From assembly GCF_037908215.1 (NCBI RefSeq), contig NZ_JBBLZC010000004.1:62001-126000 (forward strand): DNA of 64,000 nt. The letters run 5' to 3'. Origin of the DNA: Benzoatithermus flavus. GTDB lineage: Bacteria; Pseudomonadota; Alphaproteobacteria; Geminicoccales; Geminicoccaceae. The notes under the pieces were generated by a model. The model made no database searches. It saw only the letters and a program-made list of their open reading frames with translations, and was not told where the DNA came from. The position numbers and the translations under genes are program-made. This document shows, in pieces, positions 50,222 through 58,253 of this stretch; the first letter of the stretch is position 1, and every line of letters begins with the position of its first letter.

Positions 50222-51175
50222 TTGCGCCTGCGCGACCTTTATCCGCCGATCGAGCCCTACCGGACCGGCAGGCTCGATGTGGGCGACGGCCACGAGCTCT
50301 ACTGGGAGCTGTGCGGCAACCCGCAAGGCAAGCCCGCCCTGTTCCTGCACGGCGGGCCGGGTGCCGGGTGCAGCCCCGACCATCGCCGCCTGTTCGATCC
50401 CGAGCGCTGGAACGTGCTCCTGTTCGACCAGCGCGGCTGCGGCCGCAGCACGCCGCACGCCTCGCTCGCGGCCAACACGACCTGGCATCTCGTCGCCGAT
50501 ATCGAGCGCCTGCGCACCATGCTCGGGCTCGAGCGCTGGCTCGTGTTCGGCGGCTCGTGGGGCAGCACCCTGGCGCTGGCCTATGCCGAGACCCATCCCG
50601 AGCGGGTCACGGGCCTGATCCTGCGCGGGATCTTCACGCTCCGGCGCTGGGAGCTGCTCTGGTACTACCAGCACGGCGCCTCGCTGTTGTTCCCCGACAA
50701 GTGGGAGCGCTTCCTCGCCCCCATCCCGCCGGAGGAGCGCCACGACCTGATCACGGCCTACCGGCGCCGCCTCACCGATTCCGATCGGACGATTCAGCTC
50801 GAGGCCGCCCGGGCTTGGAGCTTGTGGGAGGGCGAGACCATCACGCTCCTACCCAACCCCGACTACAGCCGCCAGCACGGCGAGGACGAGTATGCGCTCG
50901 CCTTCGCCCGGATCGAGAATCATTACTTCGTCCACGGCGGCTGGCTCGAGGAAGGCCAGCTCTTACGCGATGCCGGGCGGCTGCGGTCGATCCCGGGCGT
51001 CATCGTCCAGGGCCGCTACGACATCGCTACGCCGCCGCAGACCGCCTGGGAACTGCACCGTGCCTGGCCCGAGGCGGAATTCGTGATGGTCGAGGATGCC
51101 GGCCACGCCGTCTCCGAACCCGGCATCCGCCATCATCTTCTGGAAGCGACCGATCGGTTCGCGGACGGCGGCTGA
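50222..51175 (+). CDS. pip: Proline iminopeptidase
   Basis: A serine peptidase (alpha/beta-hydrolase, family S33) that releases N-terminal proline from peptides. The 317 residues show LYPPIEPYRTGRLDVGDGHELYWELCGNPQGKPALFLHGGPGAG (oxyanion loop), FDQRGCGRSTPHAS, the nucleophile elbow GGSWGSTLALAYAETHPERV with the catalytic Ser, VQGRYDIATPP (Asp) and EDAGHAVSE (His). The start is a TTG eight bases after the mttB-family stop, inferred because family members begin within a few residues of LYPPIEPY and no ATG is available. It probably shares a transcript with the gene before it, though no functional link is obvious. Confidence 0.93.
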   Translation: MRLRDLYPPIEPYRTGRLDVGDGHELYWELCGNPQGKPALFLHGGPGAGCSPDHRRLFDPERWNVLLFDQRGCGRSTPHASLAANTTWHLVADIERLRTMLGLERWLVFGGSWGSTLALAYAETHPERVTGLILRGIFTLRRWELLWYYQHGASLLFPDKWERFLAPIPPEERHDLITAYRRRLTDSDRTIQLEAARAWSLWEGETITLLPNPDYSRQHGEDEYALAFARIENHYFVHGGWLEEGQLLRDAGRLRSIPGVIVQGRYDIATPPQTAWELHRAWPEAEFVMVEDAGHAVSEPGIRHHLLEATDRFADGG

Positions 51176-51194
51176 GACCGCGGTCTCCGCCGCC
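51167..51194. terminator. Strong inverted repeat between convergent pip and CBS genes
   Basis: The bases 51167-51180 and 51181-51194 are inverted repeats of 14 bp with a single mismatch, centred on the perfect palindrome GAGACCGCGGTCTC. The left arm includes the pip stop codon. In RNA it would fold with a minimal loop. Placed between two genes ending toward each other, it probably terminates both; no U tract is present. Confidence 0.5.
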
Positions 51195-51209
51195 CGCTCC
51201 GCGAGCGGC

Positions 51210-51647
51210 TCAGTGCATCCCGGCGATGTATTCCCGCATCGCCTCGGCCTCGCTCTGGATCTCGTCCAGACGATGCTTCACCACGTCGCCGATGCTGACG
51301 AGGCCGCACAACCGCCCGTCACCGTCGACCACCGGGATGTGGCGGATGCGCCGCTCCGTCATCATCGCCATGAGGGTGCCGATGCGGTCCTCGGGCGTGC
51401 AGGTGAACACGCGCTCGGTCATGATGCTCCGGACCGGCTCGTTCAGGACGCCGACACCGCGGTCGGCGATGGCGTGCATGATGCCGCGCTCGGAGATGAT
51501 GCCCTGGATCTTGGCACCGTCGCTCGAGACGACGAGACAGCCGACCCGCTCCTCGCGCATGCGCCGGACCGCCTCGCCCACGGTCGTCTCGGGCCCGATG
51601 GTCCGGACCTCGTTGCCCTTGCGCGCCAGGATCGTCTGGATGTGCAT
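51210..51647 (-). CDS. CBS-domain pair protein
   Basis: A 145-residue cytoplasmic protein made of two CBS repeats (about residues 8-60 and 72-128), which usually bind adenine nucleotides and sense energy state. Repeat marks are VGEAVRRMREERVGCLVVSSDGAKIQGIISERGIMHAIADRG and IGTLMAMMTERRIRHIPVVDGDGRLCGLVSIGDVVKHRLDEI. Stand-alone CBS pairs of this form are common in alphaproteobacteria and their targets are mostly unknown. The ATG beginning MHIQTILARKG gives the standard start; a GAGGTGC element lies upstream. Confidence 0.93.
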   Translation of the reverse strand: MHIQTILARKGNEVRTIGPETTVGEAVRRMREERVGCLVVSSDGAKIQGIISERGIMHAIADRGVGVLNEPVRSIMTERVFTCTPEDRIGTLMAMMTERRIRHIPVVDGDGRLCGLVSIGDVVKHRLDEIQSEAEAMREYIAGMH

Positions 51648-51797
51648 CCCGCACCTCTCCTCGGCTGTTGCTCGAGAGCTCATCGCCGCGAACCGTCGCC
51701 GACCCGCGGCCGGCCGCTCTCTCGACCACGCTGAATCCACCCGTGCCGTCGACCCTACCACGATCCCCGGCCGGCGGCGACCGGCCCGGTCGCTCCC

Positions 51798-51826
51798 TGG
51801 ACGCGACGGGGTCGGCAAGTTATGCT
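51798..51826 (+). promoter_or_regulatory. Candidate sigma-70 promoter for the unknown/Dabb pair
   Basis: TGGACG (51798-51803), a 17-base spacer and TATGCT (51821-51826) stand about 35 bases before the ATG of the unknown gene at 51861. Both hexamers are reasonable for an alphaproteobacterium, and no other promoter-like pair is visible in the 213-bp gap. Confidence 0.4.
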
Positions 51827-51860
51827 GCATCGCAACAGAAGGAAAGGGAGACATGGGGCC

Positions 51861-52157
51861 ATGCCCGTGGACGAGACCCGCGCGGTAGCGAAGCTGCCGC
51901 ACGTCGACATCGAGATCCGACACAGAAAGGTCCCCGAGGAAGGGGCGGAATATCTGTCGATCAGCCTCAAGGCGAGCCCCGACCTCGACAGCGTGGCCGC
52001 CTTCCTCGACCCGTTCCGGCTGGCCGATCCCGGCCGCCTCTTCGCCGCCTGGGCGAGCTTCAACCCGTGGCTGTCGCTCGCGAACCCGTTCGCCTTCTGG
52101 GGGCTCGCCGGTCGGGCTCTTCCCGGCCGTGACGGGCAGGAGGGCCGGCCGGGGTGA
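51861..52157 (+). CDS. Unknown protein, 98 residues, coupled to Dabb gene
   Basis: I do not recognise the family. The N-terminal part has charged strand-like runs (LPHVDIEIRHRKVPEEGAEYLSISLKASPDLDSVAAFLDPF), followed by an aromatic, hydrophobic segment (LFAAWASFNPWLSLANPFAFWGLAG) and a Gly/Arg tail. The aromatic segment might be a membrane-contacting or phasin-like helix, but this is guesswork. Its stop overlaps the Dabb GTG start as GTGA, so the two proteins are probably made together. The ATG at 51861 is chosen over the frame's start 13 codons earlier because the GGAAAGGGAG element lies just upstream. Confidence 0.6.
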   Translation: MPVDETRAVAKLPHVDIEIRHRKVPEEGAEYLSISLKASPDLDSVAAFLDPFRLADPGRLFAAWASFNPWLSLANPFAFWGLAGRALPGRDGQEGRPG

Positions 52158-52444
52158 TCCGCCACATCGTCCTGTTCAGCGCCAAGGATCCTGCCGAGGT
52201 GCCGATGATCCGCGCCGGCCTCGCCAGGCTGCAGGAGATCCCGCATGCGCGCCGCCTCGAGGTGGCGCTGAACGAAAAGCACGATCGCCTCTCGCAGGAG
52301 ATCGACGTCGTGGTCTACGGCGAGTTCGACGATCTCGAGCAGCTCGAGCGCTGGAAGGCGCATCCGCTCTACCAGGAGGCCATCGCCGTGGTCCGCCCGC
52401 GCCGCGATCTCAGGATCGCCGCGGACTACGAGGTGCCGGGCTAG
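52154..52444 (+). CDS. Dabb-domain (stress-responsive A/B barrel) protein
   Basis: A 96-residue dimeric alpha/beta-barrel (Dabb) protein: MIRHIVLFSAKDPAEVPMIRAGLARLQEIPHARRLEVALN, DVVVYGEFDDLEQLERWKAHPLYQEAIAVVRP and RIAADYEVPG are the hallmark blocks (start RHIVLF, the HP-x-Y near residue 78). The biochemical role of such proteins is generally unknown. The GTG start overlaps the upstream stop by GTGA. Its TAG stop shares CTAG with the stop of the reversed yqgE-like gene. Confidence 0.88.
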   Translation: MIRHIVLFSAKDPAEVPMIRAGLARLQEIPHARRLEVALNEKHDRLSQEIDVVVYGEFDDLEQLERWKAHPLYQEAIAVVRPRRDLRIAADYEVPG

Positions 52445-53055
52445 AGCTCGATTCCGCGTCGCGCCATGGCCCGCTTCCACATGCTCCCGGCATCGGGCGC
52501 GAACACCAGCGTCGGGTCGGCCGGGATCGAGAACCACGCCCCTGCAGCGATCTCGCCCGCGAGCTGGCCCGGCGCCCAGCCGGCATAACCCAGCACCGGA
52601 ATCGCCTGGCGCGGGCCTTTGCCGGCGGCGAGGTCGGCCAGCACCTCGGGATCGCCGGTCACGGCGAGTCCCGGTGCTATGCGCAGCGTGTGCGGTCCTT
52701 CGTAGTCGGGGCTGTGCACCACCATGCCGATCTCGGGCTGAACCGGACCGCCATAGAAGAGCTCGGTCTCACCCGTGACGCCTTTCCCGTCGAGGCCCAG
52801 GCGGCGCAACAGCTCCGCCGTCGGCATCTTGCCATAGGGCCGGTTCAGGACGAGGCCCAGCGTTCCTTCCGAGCCGTCGCGCAGGATCAGCACGACCGTA
52901 TGGTCGAAGTTGGGGTCGGCGAGGCCGGGGTCCGCCACGAGCAGCCGTCCGGCCAGGCTCGCAGCCGGCTCGTCCCGGTCCGCAGGCGGGGCGGCGGCCT
53001 GGGCCCCGTTCACGAGCAGCACGAGAAGGCAGCCGATCCACCTCGCCACGCACAT
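52441..53055 (-). CDS. YqgE/AlgH family protein with signal peptide
   Basis: UPF0301 (YqgE/AlgH) proteins are normally cytoplasmic and about 185-190 residues. This 204-residue version has an N-terminal hydrophobic segment (RWIGCLLVLLVNGAQAAAPP) that reads as a cleavable signal peptide, followed by the usual core: LAGRLLVADPGLADPNFDHTVVLILRDGSEGTLGLVLNRPYGKMP, LFYGGPVQPEIGMVVHSP and VLGYAGWAPGQLAGEIAAGAWF. Export of this family is unusual. The real start could be inside (no other ATG is near the core, which supports the long form). Function is unknown. Confidence 0.85.
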   Translation of the reverse strand: MCVARWIGCLLVLLVNGAQAAAPPADRDEPAASLAGRLLVADPGLADPNFDHTVVLILRDGSEGTLGLVLNRPYGKMPTAELLRRLGLDGKGVTGETELFYGGPVQPEIGMVVHSPDYEGPHTLRIAPGLAVTGDPEVLADLAAGKGPRQAIPVLGYAGWAPGQLAGEIAAGAWFSIPADPTLVFAPDAGSMWKRAMARRGIEL

Positions 53056-53100
53056 CTCTCGCCTCCTTGGCGGTCATGCGGCTCGCGCCGATCCTCCATG

Positions 53101-54033
53101 CTATTCCTTCGGAGGAGCCGACGCCATGGCACCCGACAGCTCGGCGGCGTAGCGCTCGGCCTCGACCAGGAGCCAGTCGCGCAACGCCCGGATCTTGGGC
53201 AGGCGCCGGAGCACCTTCGGATAGACCAGCCAGTAATGGTGCCCTTCGTCGCCGACCAGATCGAAGAGCTGGACGAGCCGCCCGGCGCGGAGCTCGTCCC
53301 GCCACAGCTCGGGGGTGAGCATCGCGACGCCCTGACCCGCCAGCGCGGCGCTGCCTTCGAGCGGCTGCGAATCGAGCCCGATGGCGCCACGTCCGTCGAG
53401 CACGGGCGCCTCGACCCCGGCCAGCGCGAACCAACGGCGCCACCAGCGGTCGGTCGGGCTCAAGAGCGGCAGACGCAAGAGGGCGGCAGGGGAGTCGACG
53501 GAACCCGTCCGCTGCAGGAAGTCGGGGCTGCACATCGGCGTGAAGGTGACGCGGAGCAGAGGATGCGCCTCGAGGCCTGGCCAATCGCCCCGGCCCGAGC
53601 GGATCGCGGCGTCCACCTCCTCGCGGGCGAAATCGACCAGCCGGTTCGCGGTCGTGAGCCGCACGGCGAGACTCGGATGGGCGAGCTGGAAGGCGCCCAG
53701 GCGCGGGGCGAGCCAGCGGACGGCGAAGGACGGGACCGAGCTGATGGCGAGCACGCTCTCGGTCTCCTGGCGAAAGCTCGCGAACGCCGCCTGCAGCAGG
53801 TCGAATGCCTCGCTGACCGCGGCCGCAAGCCGTCGGCCGGCCTCGGTCGGCACCACCTGGCGCGGCAGGCGCAGGAACAGGGGCGTGCCGACCCGCTCCT
53901 CGAGCAGCTTGATCTGGTAGCTGATCGCGGCCTGGGTCGCGCCGAGCTCCTCCCCGGCCTTGGTGAAGCTGCCGAGCCGCGCGGCCGCCTCGAAGGCGCG
54001 CACCGCGGCGAGAGGCGGCAGATGACGACGCAT
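53101..54033 (-). CDS. LysR-type transcriptional regulator, GcvA-like
   Basis: A 310-residue LysR regulator. The N-terminal winged helix is PPLAAVRAFEAAARLGSFTKAGEELGATQAAISYQIKLLEERVGTPLFLRLPRQVVPTEAG; the effector domain follows from about residue 90 (ISSVPSFAVRWLAPRLGAFQLAHPSLAVRLTT). The start of the HTH and the FAVRWLAPRL motif are those of the GcvA subgroup. It is divergent from a DUF1127 gene and has a LysR-box-like repeat five bases before its own start, so self-regulation and control of that neighbour are likely. Confidence 0.93.
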   Translation of the reverse strand: MRRHLPPLAAVRAFEAAARLGSFTKAGEELGATQAAISYQIKLLEERVGTPLFLRLPRQVVPTEAGRRLAAAVSEAFDLLQAAFASFRQETESVLAISSVPSFAVRWLAPRLGAFQLAHPSLAVRLTTANRLVDFAREEVDAAIRSGRGDWPGLEAHPLLRVTFTPMCSPDFLQRTGSVDSPAALLRLPLLSPTDRWWRRWFALAGVEAPVLDGRGAIGLDSQPLEGSAALAGQGVAMLTPELWRDELRAGRLVQLFDLVGDEGHHYWLVYPKVLRRLPKIRALRDWLLVEAERYAAELSGAMASAPPKE

Positions 54034-54037
54034 CCTG

Positions 54038-54054
54038 CATAAGCTCTCTTTATG
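54038..54054. promoter_or_regulatory. LysR-box-like inverted repeat (T-N11-A)
   Basis: CATAA-N7-TTATG is a perfect 5-bp-arm inverted repeat containing the T-N11-A core (T54040 to A54052) expected for LysR-type binding sites. It lies between the divergent LysR gene (start 54033) and the DUF1127 gene (start 54156). The very short distance to the lysR ATG suggests repression of its own gene. Confidence 0.45.
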
Positions 54055-54155
54055 GATACCCGCCGAGCTTCGGCTGGTCGGCCGTCCCTGTCCAGGGCAG
54101 TCTGGTCCTGTCGGCCGGCGCTTTCGTGCAGCGCCGACAACCCAAGAGGCGAATC

Positions 54156-54383
54156 ATGTCCCCTGCTCCCGTCACGGCGAGAGCCTCTCGCGCGCCGCTC
54201 TTCGGCAAAGGCTGGCTCATGCGGCGCTGGCGAGCGCTGCGGACCCGGCCGGCACGGCCCAGGGCCTTGGACCCGGGCGAACTGTCGCCGCATCTGCTCA
54301 AGGACATCGGCTTGTGGGACGATCCGGCCTCGCCCGCCGGCCGCATCGATCCCGGCCGTCAGAGCGCTGCGCACCGACGCTGA
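54156..54383 (+). CDS. DUF1127-like small basic protein
   Basis: A 75-residue, Arg-rich protein whose middle reads RRWRALRTRPARPRALDPGELSPHLLKDIGLWDDPAS; the L-x-x-x-L-LKDIGL core is that of DUF1127 (YjiS-like) proteins, which in some alphaproteobacteria act in RNA/phosphate responses. The N-terminal 30 residues are low-complexity and the C-terminus is longer than usual. The ATG follows AAGAGGCG. Its last 25 bases overlap the end of the GGDEF-EAL gene on the other strand. The divergent LysR gene may control it. Confidence 0.6.
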   Translation: MSPAPVTARASRAPLFGKGWLMRRWRALRTRPARPRALDPGELSPHLLKDIGLWDDPASPAGRIDPGRQSAAHRR

Positions 54384-57300
54384 CGCTCCTCGGCCCAGCG
54401 TTCCAGCCAGCCCGGCAGCTCGCTCGCCGGCATCGGCCGCGCGAACAGGAAACCCTGCACCTGGGCACAGCCGACTCGGCGCAGGATCTCGAACTGCCGG
54501 CTCGTCTCGACGCCTTCGGCCACGACCGGCAGGCCCAGGCTGGCGCCGAGCGCAACGATCGCTCGCAGGAAAGCCTCCTGATCGGCCTGCCGCCCCGCGG
54601 CGGCGAGGAGCGTGCCGTCGAGCTTGAGCCGGTCGAGCGGCAGGCTGCCGAGACGGACCATCGAGGAGCAGCCCGTCCCGAAGTCGTCCACCGCCACCTG
54701 CATGCCGAGTCCGCGCAGGGCGCCGAGCGTGGCCATGGCCTTGCCCTGATCGTCCATGGCCCCTTCGGTGACCTCGATCGTAAACATCCCGGGCGGCAGT
54801 CCGTGGGCCTCGAGCCGGGCCGTCACGTGCCCGACCAGCCCACTCTCCGCGAGCGCCGCGACCGGGACGTTCACGGCGATGCGCAGATCCGGGAGCCCTG
54901 CCGCCTGCCAGCGTGCGGCCTGCTCCATGACCTCGCCGATCACCCAGCGGGTCAAGGGCAGGATCAGCCGGCTGCGCTCGGCGAAGGGCAGGTACTCGCC
55001 GGGCAGGATCAGGCCCCGCGCGGGATGGTGCCAGCGCAGGAGCGCCTCGAGCTCCACCACCGCGAGGTCGGCGGCGCTCAAGATGGGCTGATAGTGCAGG
55101 GTGAGCTCCTGCTGGGCCAGCGCCCGGTGCAGGTCATGCTCGAGCCGGCTGCGCCGATGCGCCTGCTCCTGCAACGTCGGATCGAAGAACCGCCACCCGC
55201 TGCGCCCGGCCTCCTTGGCGGCATAGAGCGCCAGATCGGCGTTGGCGAGCAGGCTCTCCGGCTCGGCCCGCTCGCGCGGCAGCACGGCCACCCCGACGCT
55301 CACACCCGTATGCACGTCGTGCTCGTGCACGCGATAGGGCTCGCCCAGCGCCGTGACGAGACGCTCGGCCAGGAGCGCGAAGCTTGCGGGCTCCTCGGCC
55401 GGCCCGGCCAGGAGGGCGAACTCGTCGCCGCCGAGGCGGGCGACCAGGTCGCTCCTGCGCAAGGTGGCCTGCAGGCGTTCTGCCACCTGGCTCAAGAGCG
55501 CGTCGCCCGCGCTGTGGCCGAGCGTGTCGTTGACGTGCTTGAAATGATCGAGGTCGAGCAGCATGAGCGCGAAGCGGCCGTCCTCCCGCTCGGCCCGAGC
55601 GCAGGCCCGCCGCAGCATGTCCTGGAACAGCAGCCGGTTGGGCAGGCCCGTGAGCGGGTCGTGGTGGGCGAGCCGGTAGGCCCGCGCCTCGGCCTCCCGG
55701 TACGCCGTGACGTCGCTGACCGTGCCGATGATCCGGAGCCCGCGGCCCCGATCGTCCCGCTGCACCACCCGGCCGATCGTCTCGATCCAGCGATAGCCGT
55801 TCCTGCTCCGGACGCGCTGCTGGCTGGTGAACGCATCGAGCTCGCCGGCACGCAGTCGCGCCACACGCTCCCGCATGGCCGGCGCGTCATCGGGATGCAG
55901 GCGCGCCAGGAACGTCGCCTCGGCGAGCGATCTCGCCTCGGGCATCCCATCGCGCCAGCCCTCTTGCAGATGGATGACTCCCGTCGCGAGATCGGCTTCC
56001 CAGATGCCGATCCTGCCGGCCTCGAGCGCCAGGCGCAGACGTCCGGCGCTCTCCGCCAGCGCCAGCTCGGCACGCTTGCGCTCGTCGATGTCGGTCGTGG
56101 TGCCGATGACCCGCAAGGGTCTTCCGGCATCGTCGCGCTCCTCGACCACCGCATGATCGACCACCCAGCTATGGCCGCCGTCCCTGCGACGCAGCCGATA
56201 CTCGTGCTCGAGCGAAGGGGCGCCGCCCGCGAGGAAGGTAGCGTAGGCCACCTCGACGCACTCTCGATCGAGCGGGTGCACGAGCTCCAGCCAGCGCTGC
56301 GTGTCCCAGTCGAGCTCCTGCGACGTCCAGCCCAGCCATGGCGCGGCCCCCGCCTGGATGGACGCCCGTCCGGCACCCACGTCGTAGCTCCAGGCGATCT
56401 GCCCGCCGGCTTCCAGCGCCAGCAGGAGCTGACGGTGCTCCTGCCTGAGACGGGCCTCGCTCTCCTTGAGCCGGCGCTCCGCCTCCTTGAGCGCCGTCAC
56501 GTCGATGGCGGCGCCGACCGCGCCGATGACGGTGCCTTGCGCGTCGCGCACCGGCATGGCGTTCATGATCTCGTCCACGAACGTACCGTCGGCGAAGACG
56601 ATATGCAGCTCCTCGTTCAGCACGATCTCGCCGCGCGCTGCCCGCTGGACCGGAAGCTGCTCGCTCGGCACCTCCCGGCCATCCTTGAAGATCCGAAAGT
56701 TGCACGGCCCCTCCCGGTCGGGAGCGGTGGACGAGAGATTGCCGCCGTAGGGCTGCCGCAGGCGCTCGGCCGCACGCCGGCTGCCGGTGATCCGGCGCGC
56801 TTCTGGATCGTGGGCCAGCATGATCGACGCCGGCACGACCGCCATGATGGTGTCGAGCTCGGCCGCGCGGGCCGCGAGCCGCTCCTGCCGCTCCTGCAGC
56901 GTCGCGGCCATGTCGTTGCAGAGCGCGGCGAGGCGCCCCAGCTCGGATTCGGGATGCCGGATCGGGGCGCGTGCCGTCAGGTCGCCGGCGCGCCATCGCC
57001 GGGCGGCGGCGGCCAGGGCGGCAACGGGCCGGCTGACGAGATGCCGGCTCCCCAGCACGACCAGGAACAACACGAGCAGGGCGCCGCCGCCCATGGCGGC
57101 GAGATCCAGGACGATCGCCCGCCGCATGCCGGCGAACGCCCGCGCCTCCGGCAGCCCGACCGTGACCGTGACACGCTCGCGAACCCCCGACAGCCGCACA
57201 TAGCCGATGATGCGCGCCACACCGTCGGGCTCCGCGGCGGCCACGGAGCGAACGACGCCGGGCTCCTCCGCCCGCGATGCCAGCACATAGGGCTCCGGAA

Positions 57301-58057
57301 CCTTTCCTGAGGCCGGCACGTGAGCCGGAAGCTGGACGAGCATGCCGCCATCGGCGGCAAGGGCCATGATCGAGGCCTGTGGCGGCAGCGCTCGGTGCGA
57401 CAGATGCTCCGCGAGCCAGGACAGGCGGAGCTCCGCCGAGGCGATGACCGCCGGCCGGCCTTCGGGCCGGGAGAGGATCAGCAGAAGGGGCAGGACGGGC
57501 TCGCCGGAGGACGAAACGTGCAAGGCCCCGACATGCAGTCCCTCCTCGGCGGTCGCGCGCAGCAGATCCGGTGCCACGTCGTGGACGGCGCCGACGCGCT
57601 CCGGCAGGGCGGCGCAGAAGACCCGGCCGTGCGCATCCATCACCTCGATGTCCCGCAGATGCGCGAAGCGACGGGCCAGACCGGCCAGGATCGCGCTGCA
57701 GGCGGGCCCGTCGCTTCCGGTGAGCGGGGGCAGCTCTGCCACCGCGATCAGCAGATGACGCACCCCCTCGATGATGCGCTCCATTTCGCCGGCGACGAGC
57801 CGGGCATCGGCGAGCGCCTGCTCCTGCGCCTGCTGCACACGGAGCGCCCATTCCTCGTGCTCGCTGCGGACGAGAAGAGCGAGCACCGGCAACAGCGCCA
57901 GAACGACAACGAGACGCAGGCGGCCCGGAACGCTCCGCGGCACCACCGGCGGCCACGGGCGCCGGCGTCGCCGCCGAGCCGGAGGGTCGAGCACCTCGGC
58001 GCAGCCCGGGACCGGCTTCTCGGCCGGACCTGCATCGCCACGCACCATCCCTGACAA
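54359..58057 (-). CDS. Membrane-bound PAS-GGDEF-EAL cyclic-di-GMP protein
   Basis: A sensor that makes and/or degrades c-di-GMP, 1232 residues from a TTG start that has GGGAGG eight bases upstream (an ATG three codons on is the alternative). Layout: Arg/Pro-rich N-terminus, membrane helix at ~48-64, periplasmic sensor ~65-310, membrane helix ~314-337, HAMP ~338-393, three PAS domains (~398-523, 543-663, 668-788), GGDEF ~798-958, EAL ~971-1218. GGDEF is exact and preceded by an inhibitory-site RxxD (RRSD). The EAL domain keeps EALLRW, EVTE, DDFGTG, the KLD lysine and VVAEGVET, so both activities look possible. Convergent with the DUF1127 gene. Confidence 0.93.
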   Translation of the reverse strand: MSGMVRGDAGPAEKPVPGCAEVLDPPARRRRRRPWPPVVPRSVPGRLRLVVVLALLPVLALLVRSEHEEWALRVQQAQEQALADARLVAGEMERIIEGVRHLLIAVAELPPLTGSDGPACSAILAGLARRFAHLRDIEVMDAHGRVFCAALPERVGAVHDVAPDLLRATAEEGLHVGALHVSSSGEPVLPLLLILSRPEGRPAVIASAELRLSWLAEHLSHRALPPQASIMALAADGGMLVQLPAHVPASGKVPEPYVLASRAEEPGVVRSVAAAEPDGVARIIGYVRLSGVRERVTVTVGLPEARAFAGMRRAIVLDLAAMGGGALLVLFLVVLGSRHLVSRPVAALAAAARRWRAGDLTARAPIRHPESELGRLAALCNDMAATLQERQERLAARAAELDTIMAVVPASIMLAHDPEARRITGSRRAAERLRQPYGGNLSSTAPDREGPCNFRIFKDGREVPSEQLPVQRAARGEIVLNEELHIVFADGTFVDEIMNAMPVRDAQGTVIGAVGAAIDVTALKEAERRLKESEARLRQEHRQLLLALEAGGQIAWSYDVGAGRASIQAGAAPWLGWTSQELDWDTQRWLELVHPLDRECVEVAYATFLAGGAPSLEHEYRLRRRDGGHSWVVDHAVVEERDDAGRPLRVIGTTTDIDERKRAELALAESAGRLRLALEAGRIGIWEADLATGVIHLQEGWRDGMPEARSLAEATFLARLHPDDAPAMRERVARLRAGELDAFTSQQRVRSRNGYRWIETIGRVVQRDDRGRGLRIIGTVSDVTAYREAEARAYRLAHHDPLTGLPNRLLFQDMLRRACARAEREDGRFALMLLDLDHFKHVNDTLGHSAGDALLSQVAERLQATLRRSDLVARLGGDEFALLAGPAEEPASFALLAERLVTALGEPYRVHEHDVHTGVSVGVAVLPRERAEPESLLANADLALYAAKEAGRSGWRFFDPTLQEQAHRRSRLEHDLHRALAQQELTLHYQPILSAADLAVVELEALLRWHHPARGLILPGEYLPFAERSRLILPLTRWVIGEVMEQAARWQAAGLPDLRIAVNVPVAALAESGLVGHVTARLEAHGLPPGMFTIEVTEGAMDDQGKAMATLGALRGLGMQVAVDDFGTGCSSMVRLGSLPLDRLKLDGTLLAAAGRQADQEAFLRAIVALGASLGLPVVAEGVETSRQFEILRRVGCAQVQGFLFARPMPASELPGWLERWAEERQRRCAAL

Positions 58058-58253
58058 GGTGCGCTCCTCCCGCCTCGAGGCAGCAGCCCGCCCGTTAGCG
58101 GTCGCCTCCAAGTTGATGGAATACGTTCGCTGTATCGCCTCGACGCCGAGGATGCAAGATTCTCCGATCGGGCAGGGCAGGCGTGCGGATGACCGCATGG
58201 GCGTCGACGTCGAAGCGCATTAGGCTTGTCGTGCCGCCGTAAGGGAACGCATC

